Below the pieces are notes generated by a model. It did not search any database. It was given only the letters and a program-made list of their open reading frames with translations, and was not told the origin of the DNA. From Enoplosus armatus (lineage: Eukaryota; Chordata; Actinopteri; Centrarchiformes; Enoplosidae): 64,000 nucleotides of DNA. A program made the translations under genes and the position numbers. Positions 1 through 13,361 of this stretch are shown here, piece by piece. Numbering within the stretch: the first letter of the stretch is position 1; the number at the start of each line of letters is the position of its first letter. The stretch lies in NCBI RefSeq assembly GCF_043641665.1, contig NC_092186.1:13396001-13460000 (forward strand). Reading direction: 5' to 3'.

Positions 1-814
1 CTTTTGGATATTGGATATACAGCATATTGATAATTTGCAGCTTACCTCATACCTTATTTTGGGGAGAATGGTGTAGTTTCTCATACATCATTTCCATTCA
101 CATTTTTGCTCCTCAAGGACTTCTGCCATCACTGCTGCTGTTGTGGCACACCATAATTTTGCATACCGACCTAACACTGAATTTTTGCTATTTTTTTTTT
201 TACATAATTCATATCTTTTTAAATATATTCCAGAGTTAGAATCATTGGATGTGTGTTAGTATTTTATTGAACTGAATTGTCAGGGTTTATAAAGATTCAC
301 TCATCTTTTACACTCCCTTCACCTCCTTTTGTGGTCAAGATGAGGATCTTAGTGCACAGCTGGAACACGCTCCTTTCTTTTGCACACATATCCTCTTTAA
401 ACCTCCTGTGTCTGTGTGTGTGTGCATGTGTTCACATTTACACTCACGTGTGCCAGCTGCGTGCATAATGTATTGCCAATGAATACACACATGCAGTCTG
501 TGTATATTTTTTCCTCACCTCAAACCAACTAAGCAGTTTTTTTTTTCAATCAACACCTCGCTTCAAATTCACGCAGTTACACACATTTACACTTGGGAGG
601 TGCCCGCCGCAACCAAGGTCTTCAACTGTGTGCCACTAAGAGTGCAGCAGGTGGCAATTAAGTGCCTCACTGAACACCACCTCACCAGTAGTTGCTGAGA
701 TAGGACTATTTTATGTTCTCTCTCCGAGCTAGCCCTGGGACTGAAGTTGGTGAAATTCTGCTCCTAAAGCTGGCCTCTCTGGTGTGTTTGTGTGTGTCTG
801 TTTGCGTGACTTAC
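1..814 (-). other. AGBL4 intron, downstream part
   Basis: No exon or recognised repeat is visible here. On the sense strand the first bases after the donor at 814 are AC-rich (CACGCAAACAGACACACACA), matching the pattern seen after two other AGBL4 donors. A short TG run occurs near 413-430. Confidence 0.6.
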
Positions 815-967
815 AAAGGAGAAGTCTGGTGCATTTTGGCACAGCAGCCTGGGGAAGACAGCCTGTCTCTGGACGCGCTCCTCGTCCTCGAACACATTGC
901 CGTACATGAAGCCATTCAGCATGGTGGAGTGGGCATGAACATCAATGTAGAACTCCAAACTAACTCT
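815..967 (-). CDS. agbl4: AGBL4 exon with DVHAHST zinc-ligand histidine
   Basis: This 153-nt exon (51 codons, phase 0 at both ends) follows acceptor CTGCATCAG with a good CT-rich tract and ends TTC TCC TTT before donor GTAAGT. It encodes [35 protein letters not shown] and [16 protein letters not shown]. The first His of VHAHS is the third zinc ligand by alignment with M14 enzymes. The next exon (SSTSFNRD-like in human) was not found between 1 and 814, so it lies beyond the window edge. AC-rich sequence (781-800) follows the donor. Confidence 0.95.
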
Positions 968-3036
968 CTGATGCAGGAAAAGAGGGAGGGAGGCAGTAAC
1001 AGAGGGACAGAGGAACGGAGACACACAGACAGAAGATGAAAAACAACAGGTTAGTGGGGAAGATGGGAGATTTTTCAGGCAGTGTGAGCAACAGTCCGTA
1101 CCAGTTTACCCACTGGAATTACAGGAAGGCATTTCTTTGCTCTGGAGAGACGACTACAAACCCTCCAGACACTGTGGACTGAGAATATGTTTACTACCTG
1201 AAAGGAGCCAACCACCCAGACATAACTTCAATCAGACTGCCCTTCTGAAGGGCACACCTACAGTACATACATGGATGGTGAGCAGAGATGAATATGGCGT
1301 AAGGACACGCACACGCTCCCTCATGTGGATGTCACAGATTCATCACATACCCCATACTTATCTATCAGGTTAATATTGACTTCATATTGAGTGTGTAATG
1401 TATTTTCTCTCCAGTATACACTGTGTAAAATGGATTTGATAAGATCTGCTTCTCTTGCTCGACTCTGTTATCACTCAATCTACACACAAACACACACGCG
1501 CATACACAGACTTTTTATCTTGTGATACAAACAGGGAGCTTCCACTGACTTGACTTATTCTCCAACCTCTAACTGTAACCCTCACTATGACATGTCTCGA
1601 TGCAGGACTATCACAGTCCTGGATGACTGAAGCCATTTCAGGTATTTAATGCTCATAAAGGGCTGCAGTTGGAAAGATTTGATGTCGTTATCATGTATAT
1701 GTGAAGTAACAAAGATGAAACTTAAACTGATGTATTTTCCTTAAACTCGATGTAAAGTCGATGTAAAATCCAAGGCAGCTCTGTGCTACCAAGGGTGGCT
1801 GAAAGCTACGCATATTTTAACAATAACATACTAAGATTTTGAGTATGTAGTGTCAGTATGCATTGAGCGTATTGAGAGTTTTTGAGTGTGCTGTGAATGG
1901 ACATTGTTACTTCTCAATGCAATACACAAAATAAGTAGTGCTCACAGCTAGAAATAATCAACATTTTGCTGTGTTTAAAAAATATATATATTTCTAATTT
2001 AAATTGGCAGTAACTTTCAAAAAGTTGCAGTCTGATGTCCATGTGTGCATGTCTCAGGGTGGTACAAAACAGTAGAGCGTATTAATTACCTCCACAACCA
2101 ACAGTGTACAATATGCATAATAACACATAATGTATACTTTATAGTGTTATCATGTAAAGTGGAATTGGTCCACCATCAACATTTTAGTTACTTTACATAC
2201 ATCATTGTATGACAATCATGTTAAATGATATTTAACTTATTATGAAACACTCTCCCATTGCTCAATTACATTCTGAACAAATATGAAACATTGTACATTT
2301 TAGTTCAACAACTATTTTCAGGTGGTTACTTAACTTTTCTAAGAATATACTACAAGGAACTGCACAATTTAGTGGTGTGTACTTTAAGATGAACTTAACC
2401 ACCTAACCACAACTCTTGCTTATATTTGAATGGAGCAGCAGAGGGAAAGTGATTTTAATTGATCTATGATCTTGCTGTATATGCAACAGTCCAGTCTCCA
2501 AAACAAAACAAAAAATGGTGTATTCTTATAACCCCGACCCTAAATCATAAACCTTAAACCTAAACCAGCCAGGATCTGAAGACCAGCAAAAGGGCAAAAA
2601 CCTCCTCACTTCAATGGTCTTAAACTGGTTCTGACATGGGCAGGAATACAACCCCCCCTCACAACCACACACACACCTGCTGACCCTTAACTCAGGAGCA
2701 GCACCTTCCAGAATCCCTCCCCTCTGCCTCCCCTCCCCTATTTTATCACTCTATTCTCTTCCTCCTGGTTTTATCCTTCCCCTCTTCTTCTTCTTCCTCC
2801 TCTTTATCTTCCTCCCTCCCTCCCTCCCTTCCTCTCTGCTCATTACACATTCAGCACCACACCTTGCTCCCTGTGGGCCGTAAAGGAGGAGGAGAGGAAG
2901 GGAAGAATGAGAGGATGGAAAAGGAGAGGAAAAGATAGTGGGAGGTGAAGGGGAGGGAGGGAGGGAGAGCAGAGAGAGGGAACAACAAAGACGGACAAAA
3001 GACAAAGAGAGAAAACGATGCATATGGGTTTGTGAC

Positions 3037-3070
<34 letters not shown>

Positions 3071-6000
3071 TGTGCGTGAAGAGACAGAGGGACAGAGCAA
3101 ACAGAAAAACATATAGAGACGGGGGTGAAGAGAGAGAGAAAGAGAGGAAATAAGTACATAAAGACAAACAGAGAGAGAGAGAGAAAGACAGAGAGAGATA
3201 GGGAGAGACATAGAGATGTGTGTAGGGAGGTGTAGAGAGATTGACAGGAGAGAGAGAGGAAGAGAGAGAGAGAGGGAAGCTGTGCTTGGGCGGCCCGGGC
3301 GACGCAGTGTGCTTGTGTTTGAAATTCCGCTCACAGCCAAAGCAATTTCCTGGCGGTGGCTGTGCTGTCAGCTGCTTGGCTGGCTGTCGGTGAAATATGG
3401 TGGCTGGGAGTCGGCCGCTAGCAGCCCCCGACAACCTGATGGATGGAGCCCCAGAGGAGAGGAGCAGCAGCAGGAGAAGGTGGAGGAGGCGGAGGAGGCG
3501 GAGGAGGAGGAAGAGGAGGAGGAGGAGGGGGGGAGAATAGGACAGTGGGAGGGAGGAGAGAGGGAGAAACAACAGAAAAACAAAACACAAAAAAAAGAGC
3601 AGCCAGAATGCAGCCAACTGAGTCGCGGTGGTGATAGGACGTAGACAGGGGGAGAAATATATAGAGAGACATAAAGGGAGAGTTACATAGGGGATGGAAA
3701 TAAAGAGGGGAAGGGGAGATGGAAAATCAGAGAAGAGGGGGCAGTTTGGAAAGAAAGGGAGGTGGTGAGAGAGGCAGATCCAGCTCCATTAGGCAGCGGA
3801 AGGAGGGTGGAAGGAGTTCAAACCAACCAGCCAAGGTCTAGATGAGGGAAACCAGCCTAATAATCACCTGGGTCTCTCCCCTCTGGAGGAGATGGAGGCT
3901 GGGAGGAGGGAGAAGAGTAAAAGGAGGAGATAGAGGTGGATGGATTGGAGGAGGGTGGCAGACTGATTATAGCAGAGAGGTTAATTGGTGGTTACATGTT
4001 TACATAGAATCCCAGTGAATAAGTGTTCTGCAAATTCAGTGGAAATTTTTCGTCCCCAAACTGTGGCCACAAAGTCGGAAGCACACTAAACACTGGTCTA
4101 AAACATCACTGTATGCTATAGCATTAAGTGTTCACTTATTCGGATCAAGGTGTCCTAAACCATGAAAACAGCAAGTGTCCATAGTATATGGCCAAAAATG
4201 TGTATTATGTGTGAAAAACTGTGTGCCAGTTCACTGAGGGGCGAACACAGATTCAGTCACATTCATAAGTGGAGTATCCAAGCCACCTGAAGTAGATATT
4301 TATCTCTAAGTGACAGGAAAGTACATCATCTGGAAGAAATACACAAATAAAGAGAGGACATGCACAGAAGGTGAAGGACCTAAAGCCACGTCTTGTTTGT
4401 CGTGGGTGAAGACACAAAACAAATTCAGTTAACTTTAATCTGTCCCTGTCCTTATTCTTACCCAGGTTTCTCCTTCACAGCATCATGTGAAGGACAGTAG
4501 AGAGAGGAGCAGCAGTAACAGTAGTAACAGCCATGGAGCCCACACAATGTCATGTCCAGGCTTACTACAATACTCAGTTAATGCCCTGTCAATCAAACTC
4601 AGACGGTTCTGAAGGCCCCACCACTGTGATTGATGCTTCAATTAACAACCCGCTCTGACCTCCAGAATTGTTCATTTGAAATTGTAATTAAGCAATTAGG
4701 GGCAATTAAGAAACAGAGACTGCCGAATGAAAGTCAGAAGACAATTTGAGAGAGTGAGGGAGGGAAACAGAGAGGGAGAGCGAGCTGTCCAAATTAAACC
4801 TCTCAGAGAGAAACAAAAGCCCCATCTCGCTGCAGAAACTCCAGGGAACTCTCAACTTGCGGTGAACTTGCAGCGGCCGCAAACAGTTTAGTGTAAAACC
4901 TAGAAGGTCAAACGAATGAATTTTGTCAGACAAGTACTTATCTCCTGCATATTAATTAGAGCGGGGTGCGGGGGGGTTGCTGTGAGGGCCGTAAATGCCG
5001 GGCTTATCTTTACACGGAAAGGAAAAGGAGCTGATTGAAGCAGGATTACAAGCTTCTGAATAAAGCTCTTGGCATCAGCAGCATACCTTTTGAGGAGAAG
5101 GGAAACTGCTGCCTGTTCAAGAGAAGAAAGTTGGACTTACTCGCCATGTCATGCATATCATCCAACATTAAAATATTGCCTATAATACCTGGGGGAGGAG
5201 TGACATAGGTTTCTCCATGTTCAAGATTGAGCTTTGAAGGGGGAAGCAAAATCCTCTAGAGGATGTGAAAACAGGCCTGTGACTGGAGGGATGTCAAATG
5301 ACTATTCACTATGCCCCACCCCCTTAGTTACTGTTGCTACGCCTGTCAAGATTTCTGTTTTCAGATGTGGCAGATGTGTCACTCGAAATAATGTGTCCTT
5401 GATTAAAAAAGAGGCTTCTCATTCCTAGCGTGCAGTATTGTTCTGTAGTATGTAAAGTCAAGTAAAGTTAAGAATAAATGTAAGATCCGACTGTTATTTC
5501 ATTCTAACATAATGCTGTTTAGCTGCTTCGCTTACATACATGGACAAGTAAGACTGAGAAGTTAGATTTATGTTTTATTAAAAGTTTTACTCAATGTTAT
5601 AAGTGAAAAGGCTGATGAAGAATAACAATGTGTTTGGCAAATGTAACGCTATCTCGGATAAAGAGTTTGGCTGGAGTTGCTGGAGTGAAAACTTCCCCAA
5701 ATACAATAGAGCAGGAGAGCCAGCTAACGTTAGCCTGTAGCATCCAGGTCTCACTGGATTTTTGGTTTTGGAGAGGGTTGAAAACAAGAAACCACCGTTC
5801 CAACTCTTAATGTACAGAGTATCAACCTTAATGAAGCCTAAATGCATTTCAACAAGTGGAGAAGTTCAAAGCTTGACAGGCCTGTCGTACTTAGTTATGG
5901 GTGCTAAACAATGATTGGACAATTGATGTTTAGGAGAGGAATTCAGAGAACGGCCAAGTCCAAGGTAACATCCAAGGTGCTAGTCTATCCCTGTGGAGCC

Positions 6001-9000
6001 ACGAGGTGTGAATTTGTGAGCATCAAACATTCATACTGAGACAAACCTTCCCACACAAAAAGGATAGAAATCATATCGCTTATACACTGTAAAACTCTAC
6101 CCAACATTTCATTAGTTAGAGAAGCCAATTCAGGTCACGGGGGCACATGGTCAGTGACCCTCTAATGATGTAGCAGTGACAGAACATGGCAGATGGCATG
6201 ACCTGCTTCATGGATGAGAGTAAATGACACAAAACTCTCCCTCCGTCTGTCTCCGTCTCTCTCCTTTTCTCCCCCTCTCCCCCTCAGTCTGTACTGTGTT
6301 CTCAAATTGATGGCGGTATTTGTCTGTTTATGAACACAGAGGTGACTTGTAATCAGCCTGAACGGGCGCAGGCAGCCCTCTGCTTCTGGCCTGTTAGTGC
6401 CACATAAGCTACCACATCTGTTGGAAGGGCCTGCCAGGAGAAGAGGAGAAGGAAAAGAGAAGGAGGGTGATAGGTACAGACAAGAAGAGGTGATAAGAAA
6501 AGACAGCAAAAAGGAGTATTGGAAAAATAATTTGAACTATCATGTAAAAAATTAAGATAAAGTAAAATCCTGTGAACTAAGTTGAGGAAAAAAAAGCATA
6601 AAAATTGCCAGAGTGTGAGAGCTTCATCTGTGTCTTCCTGTGAAAAGCAGACAATTCAGCTTCAAACCGAGGGAGAATAAAGAGAGGGATGATGGAGGGA
6701 TTGAAACGACGCAGGGATGATGGGGTAAAATTGGCCGTAAATCTCAGAAATGGATCAGAAATGGTTGGCTGACACCAGAGGACAACGCACATAGAGAGAG
6801 GAGAGAGAAGACAGGGAGACAGAGAAAAAGACACAAATACACACAGAAAACACACACACAGAGATCCCCAGCTTCAAGGCAAATCTGACCGTTGAGCAAA
6901 GAAAGAGAGACAGAGAAAGTGAGACTAGTGTCGGGGCTGTAGGAGTCACAGAAAGAGGGCATTAAGGAGGATTTCAAGGTGCAAAATTCATCTAGGTGCT
7001 GTGACAGGACCTAATACATTTGTTTCAGATTGAAAATTAATTTTCTAATATTAAAAAGGTCACAAGGAAGCAAAGGCAACAATGACCTCTTTGTCATCCT
7101 TAACAAATTATCCAAAATGGCAGTGTCAAATTGGTGGGGATATGTCGGCCAGTGATAAATGCTTCTGGTAATCAGCCAATCAAAAAGAATTCTTCCTCTG
7201 CTTTTGATAAATGAGCTGGAAAAGCAACGCTTTAGGAAGGAGATGGGTCCATTTGTTTCTTTGGTCTCTTTTCCTTTTTTTCTCCCTCTCCATTTCTCTC
7301 TTTTCAAAACAAACAACAGGGTAGCTTGGGAACAGATTATAGCTCCTTGCATCACTGGCTCTTTCAGCCATTTTCCCTGCTGACCAATGTTCAGCTGCAG
7401 ATGGTAAATGATGGAATTTTATGAAACAGCTTGAGCAAGCGTGCCTTCAGACGAATGGAGAGGAAGTTCACAGCCAGCTTATAGGCAAATTATTAGTTGT
7501 CATTCACACAATGGCTATACTTGAGCACACTTCTACTTTACATTTCACATTGTATTTATTATGTGAATAATATGTGCAGGATCCCTTTTAAAGCTGCATT
7601 AAGCACTTTTGGACAACTGGGGGCAGAAAAACAAACAAACTCACAAACAGAACTTTGATTTACAATCAGTTTAACATCTGCAGCTATGGTTTATGAGGCA
7701 ACATATATTTTTACATTTCCCTTGACGAGACTAAAAGCAAATATGAATTAATCCGATTAGCAAGTATTGCGTGTAGCTGCTGCCTGATATAGCTGGTGCC
7801 TCTGTGCCATAGAACTCCACTGTTGTCCAAGAACTGTTAAAAATACATAAAAGAGTCAAACTGTTGAATCACATGACAAACTCTGTCTTTATGACTAACA
7901 CAGCAAGTGCTGTTTATACGTGTCAGCTTATCAAAGAGGTGTAAAAGGAGCTTGGACTTGAATATGATGAGTTATAGACAAATCATTCTACACTTGTTGT
8001 CGTGATCACAAGATAGTTATTGTTGGTTTAGAATTATTGATAAGCCAGCCTTATGCTAATATTTTCATTTACTTTTTCGTCATGTTGAGGCAACAGATCA
8101 ATCAACTTGAGAACTTAAGCCCATGGTGTTGTATTGAGATGTTGGTGAGAGTCATTGGGATTCAACCATGTATGCCAACAGATGAGTTGAAGCTGAAAGC
8201 TTCACAGAGCTGAGGAGATTGTTGATTCTCAGTGAGATCTGTAGTAGTGGTGTCCCTTTAAATCAATGTTAAAGTACGGCAGACTATTTAAAGGATAAAA
8301 CTGACAGGATTCCATATCTTTCTTATAGTCAACAAATCCCATGAAGAGACAAAAACCAACAATGCATTATTCTGTCGTTCAATGCTTCCCGAATTCCTAT
8401 TGGTGGAATTCACCACCAAGACATTGATTCCTTCTTAAATCTGGTCACAAATATAGTCAATTATGCATTTTTTAGCCACTGATGAATGCACTTTTTACTC
8501 ATACAGTGCATTTGTTTGGGACTATTTTCAGCTGTGGAGTAACACACATTCAGCATGCTCCCCCTCCATGCCATGATCCACCTGTAGTCTTTGATTTGTT
8601 TTCCTCTGAAGGGGGAATGTTTGTCTTTATGCAGGCTGTATGTTGTGAGGAGTGACAAGTTCATAGTCTTGATGCCAAACTGTAACTGTACATACTCTGT
8701 ATTCATATATTAATATAACACTTCCCAGTGAGCTGGCTGATGGGACTTTAAGTCACAGATTTTAAAACATAATTTGTTGTTCAGGGCAGAGTTTGCCTAA
8801 ATGTTCTGAGCAGTGTTGAATTTATGTACAAATATTTGTCAAATAAAAGTTTCTAGCCATCAATACCAATGCAGCGTGGGTTGCTCCAGCTACAAGCTTT
8901 GATTTAAATGCCACTTGTCTGGGAAGTTATTGCCTGAAGAGAAGAAGGAAGCTATTTTCCTAGCAGAAAGAGAGTGCTGCTGAATTCACAATGATGGAGA

Positions 9001-12000
9001 TTTGCTTTGGAGTGACTGGGTGTCTGTCACAAGAATGGTTGATGGAGTTTCAAACTGAATGGGCTCCTTTGTGCAACGGAGGGCAATGTGACTTTGAATT
9101 ATGATGCCTTATGCATAGAACTGTAGGTATCTAAAGTAGTAAAGAAGTCATGGTGATTGACAAAAAGTCAGGGTCAGATTTATGTACATAAAGGCCCAAA
9201 GCAAAGTTGCACTGCACCTTGAATTCAATTAGTGCTCACAAACTCTTTGGATTTTCTAAAGATGACTTAAATTTACAAAGACAAAATAAACAGCCCACAT
9301 ATGATGACTTACTGCCACCAGCATACACAGAGTTTTTAGTTTTCACACTTGAGAGAAGCACTGAATGACTCACTAAATACAATGGACAACACACTGAATG
9401 ACTGTTATTAGAGTTGTATTATTAGGCAGTCACCCAAAACATGCAAGAGTTTGTATCTAGAGATGCACATCTATCATAAACACAACTTGACTTCCTTGAT
9501 TCTGCTAAAAACAGGATTTTCTGTCAAGCTTTATGGTCACCTACAGGGGAAGCCAAGTACATTTACAGTACATGTTATATTCTCTTGTTGTATAATAAAT
9601 CTTGATTTCAGCAAGTATTGTATAAATCAAAACTGTAAGTGTTGAAACATAATGACAGCCTCATGCCTACCACCACACTTAACTTAAAAGGTTAAAGCTG
9701 TAACTCCAAGAGACAACGACAACCTCTGTTGTACTTTTCAAACGTTGAGGTTGTTCTTTGGTCGATCGCTGCACGAGAGGGATTATTGCAATACATTGTG
9801 AGTTGGGAAAAATTGAGAGAATGTAACTCTGCCTTTACAAATTTAACTGTACTTATCAAGAACAGTCTATCACAATTCATTGTAGCCTACAGACCCCATT
9901 AACATTTACTGTATTTGTGCTGTTACAACATTAGCATCGAGACCTGCATTCCTCGCACATTTTTACAAAGTTAACAGCAAGCAACAACAACATTAAAATG
10001 AGCTGCTTTTAAAGCTGTATTAGCTAGTGGCCCACAGCCACCTGCCATCCACCTGTGTGAGTGACTCACTGAATCTTCGGAAACTGTTCTCCACACTTTG
10101 GGGCCGATACCTGAATACGATTTCATGAATGAACATCATAAAGTATAGGCTTTCTCCCCAAAATGATGATGAGGTTAATGTATCTGAGTTTGATTCAGAC
10201 TTTACAGCAAGCTAACGTAAAGGTGTAATCAGTAATATTTTACTGTCTCTTTGCACAAAATTACTATAATTCATGAGGCAGGGCTCACACAATCCCAGTG
10301 TCCCAACAAGTGTCTCATCATTATGTGACTTTGTTATAACCATTCCAAACTCCAGGTCTGCTGAACTACCCGCCCCTTACTTAAGTTTTTAGGGTACAGT
10401 ATGAAAAATTACCTTACAATTGATAATGGCCTCCCATTCCAACGTCCTCTCAGTCTCCTAGTTTTTAAAGAAGTGACCACACTGAGATAGCAGCTAGTGA
10501 ATGGGCCACATATGCCAGCTTTACCCAACTGTTCTGCTGTGGCTGCTGCTGATCTCCTATTAATGGAGTCCTCCAGCAGAGCCCTCCAACCCTAGTAGCC
10601 TCATTAGACTCTATGCCCGCTGTGTGAGATGAGCATGAATGGAGGGCAGCAGCACAAGCCCTCCTGGCTTCAGAGTTGGCATTGAAACTGGCATCTGGGA
10701 GCCCCAGACATGAGTAGTGTGTCTGATGGGATTAACTGGCTGTGGTGAGAGAGAGACAGAAGAGAAGAGGTTGCCCAAGCCTCCAAATTAACTCTGTAAG
10801 ACTGAAGGCAATCATCAGGGTGAAGGGGGGTTACAGGAGGACAAGTGCTGGCGGGACGGTTATCAACAGAGAAGGAGAGGGAATGGGAGGCTTCTGACCA
10901 GCAGGAGTGGACTCAGGAAACATATGGCCCAATACAGTGTCACTGTGGACTGCATGTACCTAGGCAGAGAACTCAAAGTCACTGTGGTGGCAGGCAATTC
11001 AATTATCTTATTAGGTGATAGCAATATATGGTAAAAATCTGGCAAAATTCAATGTGCATGAGACGGAATATGTGCAAATGTATTGGCAATTACTCGCTAG
11101 TTCTCGTCCTTTTTTTTGTTGTGGCCTCTTAATATGAAATGTCTACTTGTGAACTCTTGTCACTTGTTTCAATTGAATCATTTTTAGAGGCCTTAAAAGG
11201 TCAAATTAAACTGTACAAGAAAAGAGCAAAGATTGGTGAAAAGAGTGCAAATTAACATAATTTTTGTGTAATTTCGTTTTTTTAATTTCTTGCACCAGCA
11301 ATCATCTCGTGACTCCTTAGGGAACTTTCACATCACGGACCCACGCCCGGATCGGAGTACACTTGACCCCAAAGTCCAGTTTGTTTGATTAGCGTGAACA
11401 CTGTGTGGTCTCGACTACAGTTCATGTGTACTCGGGTACGGTTCGCATCAGGTGTGAAAAATACTGTACCAAAACACAGAGATAGACTGCCATGGCTGAT
11501 AAAGTAGGAAGGAAGGCGAGCGGGTCGTTTTGACATTGTCTCCACAATAGCAATAACACTGGGGAACAATTTGAAAAAAAAATTCTGTTGAGTTAGATTT
11601 TTATGCTGATTAAAACTAAAATTGGCATGCTGATTCCAAAATTGCAGTCAGTTTTTTTCTAGCACGTCAAGTTTTTTCTCCACAGCTTACCCTCCTGATA
11701 AGCAAAATTCCACTGATTAGCTGTAGTAAGACTTGCCAGCTGATTACGATTGGACTCATCTACAGCTACGTGGCAACTTGTTTGTGCAGTCACAATTGAG
11801 ACAGTGCGGTGAGAGGTGTGTGCAGCTCCCAATAGGTCAGTACTATCACACACATATCTGTTAAGTACAGTATTTTTCATATTTTTTAAGAAAACGGGGA
11901 TCCTATAGTTCAAAAACTTGACGTGATAGAGAAAAACTGAGATCAGTTTTGGATTCCGCACCCAAAAATTAGTTAAAAACAGCTGTCAGACCTAACTCAA

Positions 12001-13105
12001 CAAAAATTGTGTTCCCCAGTGTAATAGTAGGCAGAGTGCTCATAGTGCTCTTTTCTACACTGGAGCGACAACATAAACAAAAGTGTACTCTTCTTCTTCT
12101 TGATGTGTTATGGTGGTCGCAAACAACGTTATGGCGCATTACAACCACCAACTGCTTTGGAGTGTGGATCAAGTGTAGTCCGGTACGGAACAATGTGTAA
12201 GCTCACCGGTGGGGGAGTGGAGGTACGGGCACGGTATGAATCAATCGTACATAATGTGAAAACGCTGTTAGATTCATCCCACGGCCCCTTGAGAGGGGCT
12301 CCACCCCAACGTGGGGAACCACTGCTCTATATAATGATGTGAGAGTTACAATATATTTGTAAAAGTGTGCATCTGAGAGAGAAAAATACCCATGCTGGCA
12401 GAGGAAACCCATGCTTTTAAGAACACCTGTTTGTCTGTGCATTGCACTATTCTAGTTGTGCGATGAAGTGTTGGTATGTGTATGTGTCTGTTTGCTCAGG
12501 ATGAGTATGTGTGCGTTTGTGGGCATGTGTGAATGACAGGCATGAGTGGATCACCCTGCCATGACAGAGTCTATCGATCAGTGTGTCAGCGCCGGGGGAA
12601 AAGGTTAATCTGCCCGATGCCAGCCCCGCGCCTCACCCCATCTCTGGCCTGCCCTGCATCCCGCCCCAGCCCGCTCCCTCTCTTATCAGGATTAGAGGAG
12701 TGTACAAAAGGGCAGAGTATTCCCAGGACACACACTGACCTTCAGTAATCCCACCAACCTGCCGCTCTGCTTATAATTAACATCAGGAACAAAGAGAAAA
12801 ATCCCTTGCCTGCCTGTGTAGCATTCCTCTGACTGAGAGACTAAAACTGGAGAAGGAAAAAGTTACAGTAGAGTTAGAGACTGAAAGCAAAGAGACTTGC
12901 TTCAGTAATATGTTTTGAATGGTCAGGAGAGCCTAGCTGACATTCTAGAGGTGCTGACTGGCCTATCCATGCTCCCCAGTGCACACACCCTAAACACAGA
13001 TTGGAAGAACATGCTGAACCAAGCAGGGAGGCAGAAAACTGTACTTGGGACCAGTAGACATTACTGTGGTGGAGGAATGTTGAGCACAGTATGGAGGACA
13101 TGTGT

Positions 13106-13150
<45 letters not shown>

Positions 13151-13284
13151 TGTGGGCATGCTTGCTCACCGGGTCTTGGTTCATTTGCACTATGAGTTGT
13201 TTGACAGCGTGCAGCGTGGGGTGGGCCCATGGAGAGGGATCCTGCCAGTGCCGATTCAGGTCGAAGCCCATCAGAGAACACCTG

Positions 13285-13361
<77 letters not shown>

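Larger units (their letters stand above)
968..13169 (-). other. AGBL4 intron of 12.2 kb between the DLNR and VHAHS exons
   Basis: This intron starts GTGAGC at 13169 and ends CATCAG at 968. It contains a long polypurine (plus strand) tract at about 2880-3960, a probable degraded repeat at 7585-7870 and a nested transposon at 11320-12275. The rest (roughly 1030-2870, 3970-7580 and 7880-11310) is AT-moderate unique-looking sequence in which I see no exon. Confidence 0.7.

Noticed and set aside
2751..3617. 288-codon minus-strand frame
   Set aside because: Composed of Ser/Leu/Pro runs from the polypyrimidine strand; low-complexity artefact.
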